NCBI GenBank assembly: GCA_038562165.1
Contig: JBCFAO010000021.1
Coordinates: 1-64,000, forward strand
From: WRMS01 sp038562165
GTDB taxonomy: Bacteria; Bacillota; Peptococcia; DRI-13; UBA5745
Length of the DNA stretch: 64,000 nt
Direction of reading: 5' to 3'
A model generated the notes under the pieces. It did not search any database and was not told the DNA's origin. It saw only the letters and a list, made by a program, of their open reading frames with translations. Made by a program: the position numbers and the translations under genes. Of the stretch, positions 51,367-60,076 are shown piece after piece. Numbering within the stretch: position 1 is the first letter of the stretch; each line of letters opens with the position of its first letter.

Positions 51367-51618
51367 TTATACAAAATACTCTTTCCAGGCCGGAAGTTTT
51401 TTCATGCTGCTTTCAGCCATTTGTGCGGCGGCCTTTTTATCAAAGCCCTGGGTTTTAATTATAAATTGGATCATACCGGCCTTTTTCTCTTCAAAAGACT
51501 GCATTGACCCGTCGGAGCGGGCACAATGCACACAATAATCTTTACCGGTATCACCACAGGCAAATTCAGCGGCTTCTTGCATTGGCATACCGCAAGCAAT
51601 ACATATTTTCACTCCCAT
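51367..51618 (-). CDS. Small putative zinc-ribbon protein
   Basis: 83 residues. ICIACGMPMQEAAEF and DYCVHCARSDGSM give two Cys-x2-Cys knuckles of a zinc-ribbon family with a following helical domain (GFDKKAAAQMAESSMKKLP). Lies between TetR and TfoX-C in one operon. Confidence 0.75.
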   Translation of the reverse strand: MGVKICIACGMPMQEAAEFACGDTGKDYCVHCARSDGSMQSFEEKKAGMIQFIIKTQGFDKKAAAQMAESSMKKLPAWKEYFV

Positions 51619-51627
51619 GTCCTCCTT

Positions 51628-52209
51628 CTATTTTTTTATTAATGCGGCAAAGGCGCCTATAAGTTCCGGACCGTACCGCGGCAAAAGGGGTTGATCCGGT
51701 GAAAAGAAATCTTTATTCAGCAGATAGTAATGCAGCAGTCCCATCCATGTATTAAACATCAAATGAAGCGAAATACTTTTGATTGCTTGATTTTGCCCTT
51801 CCCTCTCGATCACCTTGCTGAAATGATAAGCCATAATTGACCGGATATTGGCAAAGGCCATTTGGGTATCTTCCGGCAATAAACTTTTCTCGGCTATGAG
51901 CCGAATATAAAAATTTTCATGCTTAGCTACGACATTTAAATGAGCTTTCAGCAATTCCTCAATATTGCTGCCGGTTTCCGCCAAACAATGTATCTCCAGG
52001 CCCAGGGTATTGCCAAAATCCTCTACCAGATAACATTGCAGTTCCTCCAAAGATGAAAAGTGAACGAATATTGTCCCATGAGATACTCCGGCCTCCTTGG
52101 CAATGGCAGCCGTTGGGGCGGCAAAGCCTTGACCGGCATAAACCTTATATGCCGCTTCAATTATTTTTTTTCGTGTGCTTTCTTTTTGCAGTTGTCTTTT
52201 TGATTGCAT
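51628..52209 (-). CDS. TetR-family transcriptional regulator
   Basis: 193 residues: an N-terminal HTH (ESTRKKIIEAAYKVYAGQGF, AAIAKEAGVSHGTIFVHFSS) and a helical ligand domain. First gene of an operon with a zinc-ribbon and TfoX-C gene. Its own promoter carries a palindrome typical of autoregulation. Confidence 0.9.
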   Translation of the reverse strand: MQSKRQLQKESTRKKIIEAAYKVYAGQGFAAPTAAIAKEAGVSHGTIFVHFSSLEELQCYLVEDFGNTLGLEIHCLAETGSNIEELLKAHLNVVAKHENFYIRLIAEKSLLPEDTQMAFANIRSIMAYHFSKVIEREGQNQAIKSISLHLMFNTWMGLLHYYLLNKDFFSPDQPLLPRYGPELIGAFAALIKK

Positions 52210-52226
52210 AAAATGACTCCAAACTC

Positions 52227-52244
52227 AATGAGTATACACTCATT
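52227..52244. promoter_or_regulatory. Likely TetR operator
   Basis: AATGAGTATACACTCATT: 7-base arms AATGAGT and ACTCATT with 4 bases between. It lies 17 bases before the TetR start and abuts the -10 element of its promoter. Confidence 0.6.
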
Positions 52245-52269
52245 ATATTTCCCCTTTCAAAAAAGTCAA
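52242..52269 (-). promoter_or_regulatory. Promoter of the TetR operon
   Basis: Minus-strand TTGACT (52269-52264), 16 bases, TATAAT (52247-52242); the -10 is perfect and overlaps the palindrome at 52227-52244. Confidence 0.75.
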
Positions 52270-52334
52270 TAGCTTTTTCTTGTGTTTATTTTCACAAATA
52301 TCATTTTAATTGTTCAGGCTCTTACCTGTACGTT

Positions 52335-52373
52335 AAAAAACCGCCTGCAAGCAATGTTGCTTGTCAAGCGGTT
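52335..52373 (-). terminator. Terminator of the coat-protein genes
   Basis: On the minus strand AACCGC-TTG...AAGCAA and TTGCTT...GCGGTT form the stem, followed by TTTT. It is downstream of the CotF-like genes. Confidence 0.75.
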
Positions 52374-52436
52374 CATTAATCCTAGGACTAATCTTGCCCT
52401 GTTGTCTTGGTTTTTTCTAGCTGCGTTTATGCTGCT

Positions 52437-52691
52437 TTACTGCTGCATCTGATTAGTGAACTTCTGCTTAACCTGGGTGACCTGCTGTTGTTCAGCCTGC
52501 TGAGTAGGATACCAGCCTTTGGCGGACATTTTTTGATAAATATCGGACTGCATGCATAAGGTTTCATCTAAAGCTGTATCAAAGGCCTGGTGGACATTGG
52601 GGGTAGCGGATTCAATAGTGCCATGGAGATACAGATCTGCCACGCCTTTAGCGGAATTCAGCAGATCCTGCATGATCATTTGATCGTTCAT
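52437..52691 (-). CDS. CotF-like spore coat protein
   Basis: 84 residues: MNDQMIMQDLLNSAKGVADL, HQAFDTALDETLCMQSDIYQ, MSAKGWYPTQQAEQQQVTQV. The family is a small helical coat protein. Paired with a second CotF-like gene 51 bases upstream; shared terminator downstream. Confidence 0.88.
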   Translation of the reverse strand: MNDQMIMQDLLNSAKGVADLYLHGTIESATPNVHQAFDTALDETLCMQSDIYQKMSAKGWYPTQQAEQQQVTQVKQKFTNQMQQ

Positions 52692-52742
52692 GATGAGTAG
52701 ACTCCTTTCAATTGCCTGATTTTAACTTATTAATGAGCTGTT

Positions 52743-52925
52743 TTACAGCAGGCCAAAAAACTGGCTGAACAACTGCTGGTGTTTATTGGCCATCTGGGTT
52801 ACGAATTGCTTTAATTCGGGGTCGGTCAACTGCTGAGAAGCCGTATTCAGTTTTGACATCAGAAATTTCTCATGACCCAGCGCATCTTCCACATACAACA
52901 ATTCTTTTGGACTCATGTTACCCAT
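52743..52925 (-). CDS. CotF-like spore coat peptide
   Basis: 60 residues: MSPKELLYVEDALGHEKFLM and DPELKQFVTQMANKHQQLFS. The first helix, with ELLYVEDAL and HEKFL, matches the N-terminus of the CotF family. Probably a partner of the next coat gene. AAAGGAAGG is 5 bases before the first ATG; a second ATG is 3 codons on. Confidence 0.75.
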   Translation of the reverse strand: MGNMSPKELLYVEDALGHEKFLMSKLNTASQQLTDPELKQFVTQMANKHQQLFSQFFGLL

Positions 52926-53048
52926 ATCATCCTTCCTTTCTGCGACGGCTTATTTCATTGCTAAATTAGCTGCCGTTCTCTATGCTATTTTGCGCTCGTA
53001 CCAGTAAATTATTCCAGAAAAGAAATAGAGCAAATAGCAATACCATTC

Positions 53049-54329
53049 TTAACTCATCAGCATGATCTGGAGGATCTCCCGGTCCGTCTCCTTCATGCCG
53101 ATGCGGCCCAAACGGCCCACACTGGCGATCATTTCCTCAACGCCTTTTTTCACGATACCGTCGCCTCCTCTGACCTGCTGGCCCTGGCAATACATGTTGT
53201 AGCCCAGGATACCCGCATCCACGGCTGTGGCGATCTTGCCGGCGCAGGAGGCTTTAGCGCCGTCGCAGACCACTCCGGAGACGATGGCCAACGCATTTAC
53301 CAGCGTATGGGAGATAGCCCGCAGGCTGCCGTCCTGCATGTAGGCGATGCCGCAGCCGGCTGCAGCGCCGGCATTGACGGCTCCGCAGTAGGCGGACAAG
53401 CGGCCGATGCTGGTCTTCTGATGGATGCCCAGTAAATTGGACAGTACCAGCGCCCGGTACATCTTCTCCTCGCTGACGCCCAGTTCTTTGGCATACACAA
53501 TCACCGGCACGGAGGCGGTGATGCCCTGGTTGCCGCTGCCGGAGTTGATGACCACCGGCAGCTCACAGCCGCTCATTCTGGCGTCGGAAGCGGCGGCAGC
53601 CATGGCCTTGGCCCTGGTCTTGACGTTGCAGCCGTCGCTGGCCAGCAGCACGGAGCCGATATTGGCGCCGTAATCGCCACAGATTCCCTCCTCCGCCATA
53701 GCCATGTTGTATTCAATCTGCCGGGAGATCAAGTCGCGGACATCGGCAATATCCACACTGTTGGCGAAGTCCAGGATCAGCTCCACGGTCAGGAAGCTTC
53801 GATCCGTCAGGCCCTCCTCAGAGCTGTCTTCCACAGGCTGTTCCTCCAGCACAATGCCGTCTTTTTCGATGAGGACGATATTGGTATGGTAGTTGGCAAT
53901 ACGGACCTTTGTGTAGCTCTCGCCGGAGTAAAGGGTCACTTTAATATCAAACACCAGGGGGCTATTGATCAACTCCACCGTGATGGGAACATCCTTGAGG
54001 AAGTTGCGGATGTCCTCCTTCTGCCCGTCGGAAACTTCGGAGATCACCTCCAGATGCTTGCCGGAATCCCCGGCCACGATCCCGGCGGCAGCCGCCGCCG
54101 GGATGCCCCGCAGCCCGCCGGTATTGGGAACCACTACGCTCTTAACATTCTTGATGATGTTGCCGCTGGCCTCCAGCACCACCCGGTCCACCTCCTTGCT
54201 GCCCAGGTGGTCTTTAGCCACGGCAGCGCAGTAGGAGATAGCGATAGGCTCCGTACAGCCCATGGCAGGCAGCAGCTCCTCATTTAAAATCTTAATACAG
54301 TCCTGATAATACTTGTCGGTTTTGTTCAT
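53049..54329 (-). CDS. L-cysteine desulfidase (CyuA/UPF0597 YhaM family)
   Basis: 426 residues. AMGCTEPIAISYCAAVAKD, VPNTGGLRGIPAAAAAGIV, VVINSGSGNQGITASVPVIV, SAYCGAVNAGAAAGCGIAYM and SGVVCDGAKASCAGKI carry the cysteines expected to bind a 4Fe-4S cluster. Family enzymes break cysteine to pyruvate, ammonia and sulfide. ATG at 54329 is preceded by GGGGGATC; a TTG just before it is unlikely. Followed upstream by the tandem CNNM genes. Confidence 0.9.
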   Translation of the reverse strand: MNKTDKYYQDCIKILNEELLPAMGCTEPIAISYCAAVAKDHLGSKEVDRVVLEASGNIIKNVKSVVVPNTGGLRGIPAAAAAGIVAGDSGKHLEVISEVSDGQKEDIRNFLKDVPITVELINSPLVFDIKVTLYSGESYTKVRIANYHTNIVLIEKDGIVLEEQPVEDSSEEGLTDRSFLTVELILDFANSVDIADVRDLISRQIEYNMAMAEEGICGDYGANIGSVLLASDGCNVKTRAKAMAAAASDARMSGCELPVVINSGSGNQGITASVPVIVYAKELGVSEEKMYRALVLSNLLGIHQKTSIGRLSAYCGAVNAGAAAGCGIAYMQDGSLRAISHTLVNALAIVSGVVCDGAKASCAGKIATAVDAGILGYNMYCQGQQVRGGDGIVKKGVEEMIASVGRLGRIGMKETDREILQIMLMS

Positions 54330-54371
54330 CAATGATCCCCCTTTTATCTTATCGCACTCCCGATATATATC

Positions 54372-55637
54372 TCACTGCTGCGAATCACTCTTTTTTTCAA
54401 TCCGCAGGGTTTTGACACACATACAGGGAGCGCTGAGAATGGTGACCTTCAGCAGATCGTAGGTGAAGGAGTCGCCGCTTCTGGGCAAGCAGTCCAGCAC
54501 CTCCGTGGCCCAGCCGCCTACGGTGGTATAGTGAGTTTTAAAATCTGAGGGCGGCTCGTACTCAATGCGGTGGAAGGCGTCGTAGATGTTTACCTGGCCA
54601 TCCATGATAAAGCAAGAGTCGCTGATCCGCTCAATCTCGATTTCCTTCCGGTCTTTCTCGTCGTAAATTTCCCCGACAATTTCCTCCAGGATATCCTCCA
54701 TGGTCACGATGCCGGCCATACCGCCAAACTCGTCCACCACCACAGCCATTTTGTCATGCCTGCGGCGGAATTCCGCCACAATGGTGGAAACCGGGCAGGT
54801 CTCATGCACGTAAAACGGCGAAAGCAAAAGCTTTTCCAGGTCCACCTCCGGTCCGTTCTTGGCCATCTCCCGCAGCAGGTGCTTGATGGGAAGGATGCCG
54901 ATGATATTGTCGATAGTATCTTTATAAACAGGCACACGAGAGTGCCCTCCCGCCAATTTCATACAGTTTTGAATATCGAAATCGTCGATATCAATAGCTG
55001 TTACATTGACGCGGGGGGTCAGAATTTCATATGCTGCAATTTCCGTAAATTCAATGGCGGAGCGAATCAGCTCCGTCTCGTTGTCTGTAAAAACTCCTTT
55101 GTCCCCGATGTCGTCCAGAATCTCGCACAGTTCCTCCGTCGTCACCGATGGCTCCGAGTTCCGGGGAGTCCAAAGGGGGCTGAGCATATTTACGAATTTG
55201 GCGACCATCCAGACTATGGGAAACAGCAAGATCATGTAGAACCGCAGAGGCCAGCTAAAAAGACGGATGGCCTTGTCCGGCACCGCTGCCGCCAGAATCT
55301 TGGGCAGCGTCTCACCGAACATCAGCAGGATCACCGTGGTGATAATACTGGCCAGGGTCTGTCCCCTGCTTTCGCCAAAATGGGCCACCATCAGCATCGT
55401 CATGGCAGAGGCTGCCGCAATATTGACGAAATTATTGCCGGCCAGCACCGTGGACAGGAACCAAACGTAGTTATCGTTGATGTATTTCACCACTTTTGCC
55501 GTAGGGTCGCCGTTGCCGGCCGCTATACGGATCCGCATTTTATTGGATTTTGCACTTGCGATCTCGCTTGCCGAAAAAAGCGCTGAGTGGAGGACCAGGA
55601 TTACAGTCAGCAAGCAAAGCAATAAATCATAATACAT
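54372..55637 (-). CDS. CNNM/CorC-family membrane protein, copy 2 (HlyC/CorC-like)
   Basis: 421 residues: a DUF21/CNNM membrane domain (ALFSASEIASAKSNKMRI, TLPKILAAAVPDKAIRLF), two CBS domains (TEIAAYEILTPRVNVTAIDI, MAVVVDEFGGMAGIVTMEDI) and a C-terminal CorC_HlyC domain. The CBS part binds nucleotides in related Mg2+ transport or regulation proteins. Its start overlaps the first copy by 11 bases, and they are paralogous. Confidence 0.9.
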   Translation of the reverse strand: MYYDLLLCLLTVILVLHSALFSASEIASAKSNKMRIRIAAGNGDPTAKVVKYINDNYVWFLSTVLAGNNFVNIAAASAMTMLMVAHFGESRGQTLASIITTVILLMFGETLPKILAAAVPDKAIRLFSWPLRFYMILLFPIVWMVAKFVNMLSPLWTPRNSEPSVTTEELCEILDDIGDKGVFTDNETELIRSAIEFTEIAAYEILTPRVNVTAIDIDDFDIQNCMKLAGGHSRVPVYKDTIDNIIGILPIKHLLREMAKNGPEVDLEKLLLSPFYVHETCPVSTIVAEFRRRHDKMAVVVDEFGGMAGIVTMEDILEEIVGEIYDEKDRKEIEIERISDSCFIMDGQVNIYDAFHRIEYEPPSDFKTHYTTVGGWATEVLDCLPRSGDSFTYDLLKVTILSAPCMCVKTLRIEKKSDSQQ

Positions 55638-56664
55638 AGCTTACTTGCTCCTTTATGTTCATCTCCCGGATCAACTCCTCCTCTTCGTCCCGGATTTCAC
55701 CCACCAGCTTCTCAAGGATATCGTCCATTGTCAGGATACCTACGATGGTGTCCCGGCCGTCCACCAGCACAGCAAAGTGGCTCTGCTCGATCCGCATAGC
55801 CTGCAGTGCGTCGGAGGCCTTGACAGAGGGGGACAAAATCAGGGGTTCGTCCACAAAATCCCGGATGTCCCCGTCCTCGCCTCTAGCCAGGTGATACAGG
55901 AAGTTGTTTGCCAGCAGAATGCCTAGGACCTTATCGCCAGCCTCGCCGTATACCGGATATCTGGAGAAGTTGTGTTCCAGCAAAAATTCTTTTAGTTCTG
56001 CAGGGGACAGTTCGATGTTGATGCCGACAGTTTCTTTTGCAGGGGTCATGATGGACTCCACCGTGATGTCTCTGAATTTGATGGAGGACTGAATGATCTC
56101 TTTCTCGTTGGCCTCGATCAAACCCTCGCTTTGGATGTCGTCCACCATTGCGGAGAATTCCTCTTCCGTTACGTTGGGCTCGTCCTGAGCGATATGGAAC
56201 ACCTTTTTCAGGACCTCTCCCAGGCCCACCAGAAACTGCGTCACAGGCGCAAAGAGGTAGAAAAAAAACAGAATCGGACCTGAGGCCCGAAGAGCAAAAG
56301 CATCGCTATTTGCTTTGGCAATGTTTTTGGGGATAGTCTCACTGAAGATGAAGGTGGCTAGAGTCATAATCACCGTTGCTGCTACGGAGCCTTTGGGACC
56401 CATGACCGAAACCGCCAGAACCGTTGCCATGGACGCGGATACAACGTGGAGAATATTGATAGCCACCAACAGCGTGACAACTGTTTTGTTAAACTTGTCC
56501 AGCAGAATAATCATGCGGCCGGCTCTTTTGTCGCCGTTTTCCGCCAGCAACCGCATACGAACCTCGTTGCAGAACGAAACCGCCGTTTCACTGCCGGAGA
56601 AAAAACCGCCGATGATAATGAAAGCAATCAGCAAAAGACATCGAGGAATACTGTCCTCTAACAT
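55627..56664 (-). CDS. CNNM/CorC-family membrane protein, copy 1
   Basis: 345 residues: GFFSGSETAVSFCNEVRMRL and FSETIPKNIAKANSDAFALR in the DUF21 domain, then two CBS domains (DITVESIMTPAKETVGINIE, VLVDGRDTIVGILTMDDILE). Shorter than its neighbour, lacking a clear CorC_HlyC C-terminal domain. The pair probably act together on Mg2+ or another cation. Confidence 0.88.
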   Translation of the reverse strand: MLEDSIPRCLLLIAFIIIGGFFSGSETAVSFCNEVRMRLLAENGDKRAGRMIILLDKFNKTVVTLLVAINILHVVSASMATVLAVSVMGPKGSVAATVIMTLATFIFSETIPKNIAKANSDAFALRASGPILFFFYLFAPVTQFLVGLGEVLKKVFHIAQDEPNVTEEEFSAMVDDIQSEGLIEANEKEIIQSSIKFRDITVESIMTPAKETVGINIELSPAELKEFLLEHNFSRYPVYGEAGDKVLGILLANNFLYHLARGEDGDIRDFVDEPLILSPSVKASDALQAMRIEQSHFAVLVDGRDTIVGILTMDDILEKLVGEIRDEEEELIREMNIKEQVSYVL

Positions 56665-56699
56665 AGGGAATATCTCCTCCTAATATAAAATTGCAAAAC

Positions 56700-56733
56700 C
56701 CTTTTCCGAGCACCCGCAGATGCCCGGAAAAGG
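56700..56733 (-). terminator. Terminator after tctA
   Basis: Arms CCTTTTCCGAGCA and TGCCCGGAAAAGG with an 8-base loop, followed on the minus strand by a TTTT-containing tail. Confidence 0.7.
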
Positions 56734-56750
56734 AAATCAAAAGAGCCGAT

Positions 56751-58238
56751 TTAGTTCTTTTTTGCAAAAAGCCCTTTAATATTGCTCCAGAAGGGCAGAA
56801 TCAACATAATGATATCGATGGTCAGCAGGAGCAAAGGCAGTGGCTTAAACATGGCGGACAAACCTTTGCCGCTCATAACCATGATTGCCCGGCGCAAATC
56901 TATCTCCGCACTCTTGCCCAAAACAAAGGCCAGGACGAAGGGAGCCATGGGGATGTTGGTGCGCTCCATATAGTAGCCAATAATACCGAAGAACAGCACA
57001 ATGAGCATATCAAAAGCCAGGTTGCGGTAGCTGAAAGCGCCCAGCATGCACAGAGCGGCAATCACCGGGATCAGCACGCTGCTGGGAACCTTGGTAACCT
57101 TGGCGTAGTAGCGTGCACCAAAGAGTCCGAAGAGCAAAATAAAGAAGTTGGCAATCAGTAAGGCGAAGATCAAGCCGTAGGCGTACTTGGCATTGGTGGT
57201 GAATAGCTTGGTTCCGGGGGCCAGGCCGTGGATCAGCAGACCGCCCAGGAACAGGGCGGAAGTGGCGTTGCCAGGGATGCCCAGTGTCAGCAGCGGGATC
57301 AAAGAGCCGCCCACCACCGCATTGTTGGCTGCGGAGACGGTGGCCAGGCCCTTAGGGTTGCCCTTGCCGAAGGAGCTGGGGTCCTTATCGGCGCTGCGGG
57401 CCATATTATAGCTGATTCCGGCGGCGACGGTGGTGCCGGCGGCGGGGATAATACCCACCACGGTGCCGATAATGGAGGAGCGGATCGTCTCGAAGGTCAG
57501 GTGTTTCAGCTCGCTGCGGGACAACCAGACGCTGCCCCGCATGGACTCCTCGCCAATCACGATGGACTTGCGGTTCTCGGCTACAAGCACGAAAACCTGG
57601 GAGAAGGCAAACATGCCCAGAACCACGGGCAGCAAGGGCAGCTCGTCGTAGATACCGGGAATGCCAAAATTAAAACGGGACAAGCCGGTGATGCCGTCCA
57701 TGCCGATGAGGGAGCACAAAAAACCCAGGCAGGCGCTCATCAAGCCTTTCAGCGCCCGGTCCTTGACGATACCGATAATGATGATGATGCCCATGAGGAT
57801 CGTCAAAAACAGCTCCAGCGGGCCGAACTTGGTGGCCACGGTGGCCAGAGGCGGCGCAATGAACAGCAGCGCCACGCAGCCTATTATGCCGCCGATAAAG
57901 GAGCTGATGGTGGTGACGCCGATGGCCTTCAGTCCCTCGCCTTTCAGCGTCATGGGATAGCCGTCAATGGTCATGAACAGGGAGTCGGAGGTGCCGGGGG
58001 TGTTCACCAGCACCGCCGTGATGTTCCCGCCATAAGCGCCGGTGACGTAAATGGCGCCCAGAGCCGCCAGGGCGGCTACGGGAGACAGGGAAAAGGTCAG
58101 CGGCATAAAGATGCCGATGCCGGTGTCCGCGGACATGCCGGGCAGCGCTCCCAGAATAACCCCCACGGTGGCGCCAATAATCAGCCACATCAGAGTTGTA
58201 GGCTCAAACAGCTGAGTAAAATACGATAACAATTCCAT
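56751..58238 (-). CDS. tctA: Tripartite tricarboxylate transporter large subunit TctA
   Basis: 495 residues, about 12 helices. Family signatures: GATVGVILGALPGMSADTGI and VGIIPAAGTTVAAGISYNMA repeats, the pattern G-x-LPG in each half, and PLLTLGIPGNATSALFLGGL. Works with TctB and the TctC binding protein to import di- or tricarboxylates by secondary transport. GGAGG precedes the ATG; a TTG one codon earlier is not preferred. Confidence 0.94.
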   Translation of the reverse strand: MELLSYFTQLFEPTTLMWLIIGATVGVILGALPGMSADTGIGIFMPLTFSLSPVAALAALGAIYVTGAYGGNITAVLVNTPGTSDSLFMTIDGYPMTLKGEGLKAIGVTTISSFIGGIIGCVALLFIAPPLATVATKFGPLELFLTILMGIIIIIGIVKDRALKGLMSACLGFLCSLIGMDGITGLSRFNFGIPGIYDELPLLPVVLGMFAFSQVFVLVAENRKSIVIGEESMRGSVWLSRSELKHLTFETIRSSIIGTVVGIIPAAGTTVAAGISYNMARSADKDPSSFGKGNPKGLATVSAANNAVVGGSLIPLLTLGIPGNATSALFLGGLLIHGLAPGTKLFTTNAKYAYGLIFALLIANFFILLFGLFGARYYAKVTKVPSSVLIPVIAALCMLGAFSYRNLAFDMLIVLFFGIIGYYMERTNIPMAPFVLAFVLGKSAEIDLRRAIMVMSGKGLSAMFKPLPLLLLTIDIIMLILPFWSNIKGLFAKKN

Positions 58239-58258
58239 CAATTCTTGCCTCCTCGCTA

Positions 58259-58726
58259 TCAGAACAACAGGGCTGTAGGCATCTGCATTTTCAGGAGCAG
58301 GTCAAAAAACACGTATACGATAAGCGGCAGGCCCACCGTAACGCCAATGACCGCTTTCCAGTTGCGCTGGCCCAGATAGAGCATTGCCGCAGGAAGATAG
58401 AGCAGAGTGGAAATGTAAAAGCCGGTGAGATAGTTTGCCAGAATGTAAAGGATTAGGAAAGCGCACATGATAGCAGCCCTGCCGCTGCCTGCGAAGGAGG
58501 GTTTCTCCTCGCCCTCCTTCGTTTTGCGCATATGTCTGATCGTGGAGATGAGGAAGATGGTGGACAGCAGAATCGCCAGGCTGCATATAATTTGAGGAAA
58601 CATCCGGGAGCCGGGATTCTTGATCGACAGGGACGAGACAAAGAAAATCCCGGCCCAGGCATAGATAAAGATGGAGGACAGGATGTCCCAATTAAAAGCT
58701 TTCTTTGCCGTATTCTCTGTGTTCAT
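58259..58726 (-). CDS. tctB: Tripartite tricarboxylate transporter small subunit TctB
   Basis: 155 residues from ATG 58726, which follows AGAGGTGATTAT. Four helices (WDILSSIFIYAWAGIFFVSS, IICSLAILLSTIFLISTIRH, AIMCAFLILYILANYLTGFY, GVTVGLPLIVYVFFDLLLKM). A longer in-frame start at 58813 would lie in the hairpin leader and is rejected. Confidence 0.85.
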   Translation of the reverse strand: MNTENTAKKAFNWDILSSIFIYAWAGIFFVSSLSIKNPGSRMFPQIICSLAILLSTIFLISTIRHMRKTKEGEEKPSFAGSGRAAIMCAFLILYILANYLTGFYISTLLYLPAAMLYLGQRNWKAVIGVTVGLPLIVYVFFDLLLKMQMPTALLF

Positions 58727-58775
58727 ATAATCACCTCTTAGTAATCGGATCGGTAGGACGGGGATGTTTGGTACC

Positions 58776-58807
58776 GGAGGCCGATGTGCCGGAGCACAAC
58801 GGCCTCC
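58776..58807 (-). other. Intergenic hairpin between tctC and tctB
   Basis: GGAGGCCG and CGGCCTCC pair perfectly, enclosing a T/T mismatch and a further TGTGC/GCACA stem with loop TCCG. No T-tract follows. Likely a stability or partial-termination element that makes the binding protein more abundant than the membrane subunits. Confidence 0.55.
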
Positions 58808-58839
58808 CTTCATCAGGAATGCTTACACAGCATCTTCAA

Positions 58840-59907
58840 TTACATCCAGGGGTCCGACTCCCATAGCTCCTTGTAGGCTTTGTAGTAGCTCATAAACATC
58901 TCCTGGCAGGTCTTGTGATCCATGCTGTCAAAGGGGATGATCAGTTCCTTGACTCTTTGCTGAACGGCCTCATCCTGGGCGGCGGCCATGAAGCAATCGG
59001 ACAGGTATTGAATAATAGCCTCATCGGTGCCGGCAGGGGCGGCAATGGCCCGGCTGTTGGCCTGGACCACGTCATAGCCGCTTTCCTGATAGGTGGGGGT
59101 CTGGGGATAGAACTGGGAGCGCTCAGGGGTACCCACGGCCAGCAGCTTCACGGTGCCCTCTTCCAAGAAGGTAGTGCAGTCGCCGACGTTCAAGCAGAAA
59201 CCGTCGCAGTGGCCGCCTGCAACAGCGGTCAGCACCTCGGGCTCACCGTCGAAGGGAATGATGTTGAACCGGGCTCCGCTGGCCTTTTGCAGTTGAATCA
59301 TGGCCAGACCTTCCGATCCGGTGGTAGAGGTGACGCCGATGGAGATGGTGCCGGGCTTTTCTTTAGCTGCCTCCAGCAGCTCCGTCAGGGTCTCATACTC
59401 AGATGAGCTGGCAACGCCTACGGCGCCGGGATCGGTCATCATGTTAAAGATGTAGGACAGGTTATCGGGAGTGTACTCCTTGCCCAGACCCAAAGCGGTG
59501 ATGATCTGCGCAGCGGGAGCAAAGGCGATAGTGTAGCCGTCGGGCTTGGCCTTCATGAAGCTGCTCCAGCCTATATCGCCGCTGGCGCCCTCCTTCTGCT
59601 GAACGACAATGCCGTGTTTCCAGCCCTCTTTTTCCTTGATGGTCTCAGCCAGGACGCGGATATACACGTCCTGCATGGAGCCGGTACCAAAGGGATAGAT
59701 GTAAGTAATCTCCTTGTTGGGATAGCCATCGGGCAGGCCCTCGGGGCGGGTCACGTTCCAGGTGCTGCTTGTTTCGACTGGAGCACTGCCGGTCTTCTCA
59801 GCAGGATCTTCAGTCTTTGCAGAAGAGAGTCCGGTCTTCTGGCCACTGCAGGCGGTCAGAAGCAGACACATCATGGCCAGAACAAGAGCTATAATTCTTT
59901 TTTTCAT
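58840..59907 (-). CDS. tctC: Substrate-binding lipoprotein TctC (Bug family)
   Basis: 355 residues. Lipoprotein signal MMCLLLTACSGQKTG with the lipobox LTAC. Bug-type pattern: NKEITYIYPFGTGSMQDVYI, SGDIGWSSFMKAKPDGYTIA, GTISIGVTSTTGSEGLAMIQ, NIIPFDGEPEVLTAVAGGHC, AVGTPERSQFYPQTPTYQES. Binds the carboxylate substrate for TctAB. AAAGGAGG precedes ATG. Confidence 0.92.
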   Translation of the reverse strand: MKKRIIALVLAMMCLLLTACSGQKTGLSSAKTEDPAEKTGSAPVETSSTWNVTRPEGLPDGYPNKEITYIYPFGTGSMQDVYIRVLAETIKEKEGWKHGIVVQQKEGASGDIGWSSFMKAKPDGYTIAFAPAAQIITALGLGKEYTPDNLSYIFNMMTDPGAVGVASSSEYETLTELLEAAKEKPGTISIGVTSTTGSEGLAMIQLQKASGARFNIIPFDGEPEVLTAVAGGHCDGFCLNVGDCTTFLEEGTVKLLAVGTPERSQFYPQTPTYQESGYDVVQANSRAIAAPAGTDEAIIQYLSDCFMAAAQDEAVQQRVKELIIPFDSMDHKTCQEMFMSYYKAYKELWESDPWM

Positions 59908-60076
59908 GGAACTTCCTCCTTTTATTGTTTACTGCTTTATGCAGTAAAACTTTAATTCATTTGTTTGCTCCGTTAAATGGTCGGAACCGCCCCCGGTGAG
60001 AGCCTGACTATCAATTACATCATACTGAAGCTTATGGTGGACAACAATATCAAAACGATGGCTATTTGCTTCTTGC

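Noticed and set aside
54570..55586. Long antisense open frames over the CNNM genes
   Set aside because: They mirror real genes on the other strand, contain no family motif and have no ribosome sites.
57228..58229. Long antisense open frame over tctA
   Set aside because: Gly/Gln/His-rich composition from the complement of a membrane protein gene; no support as a gene.
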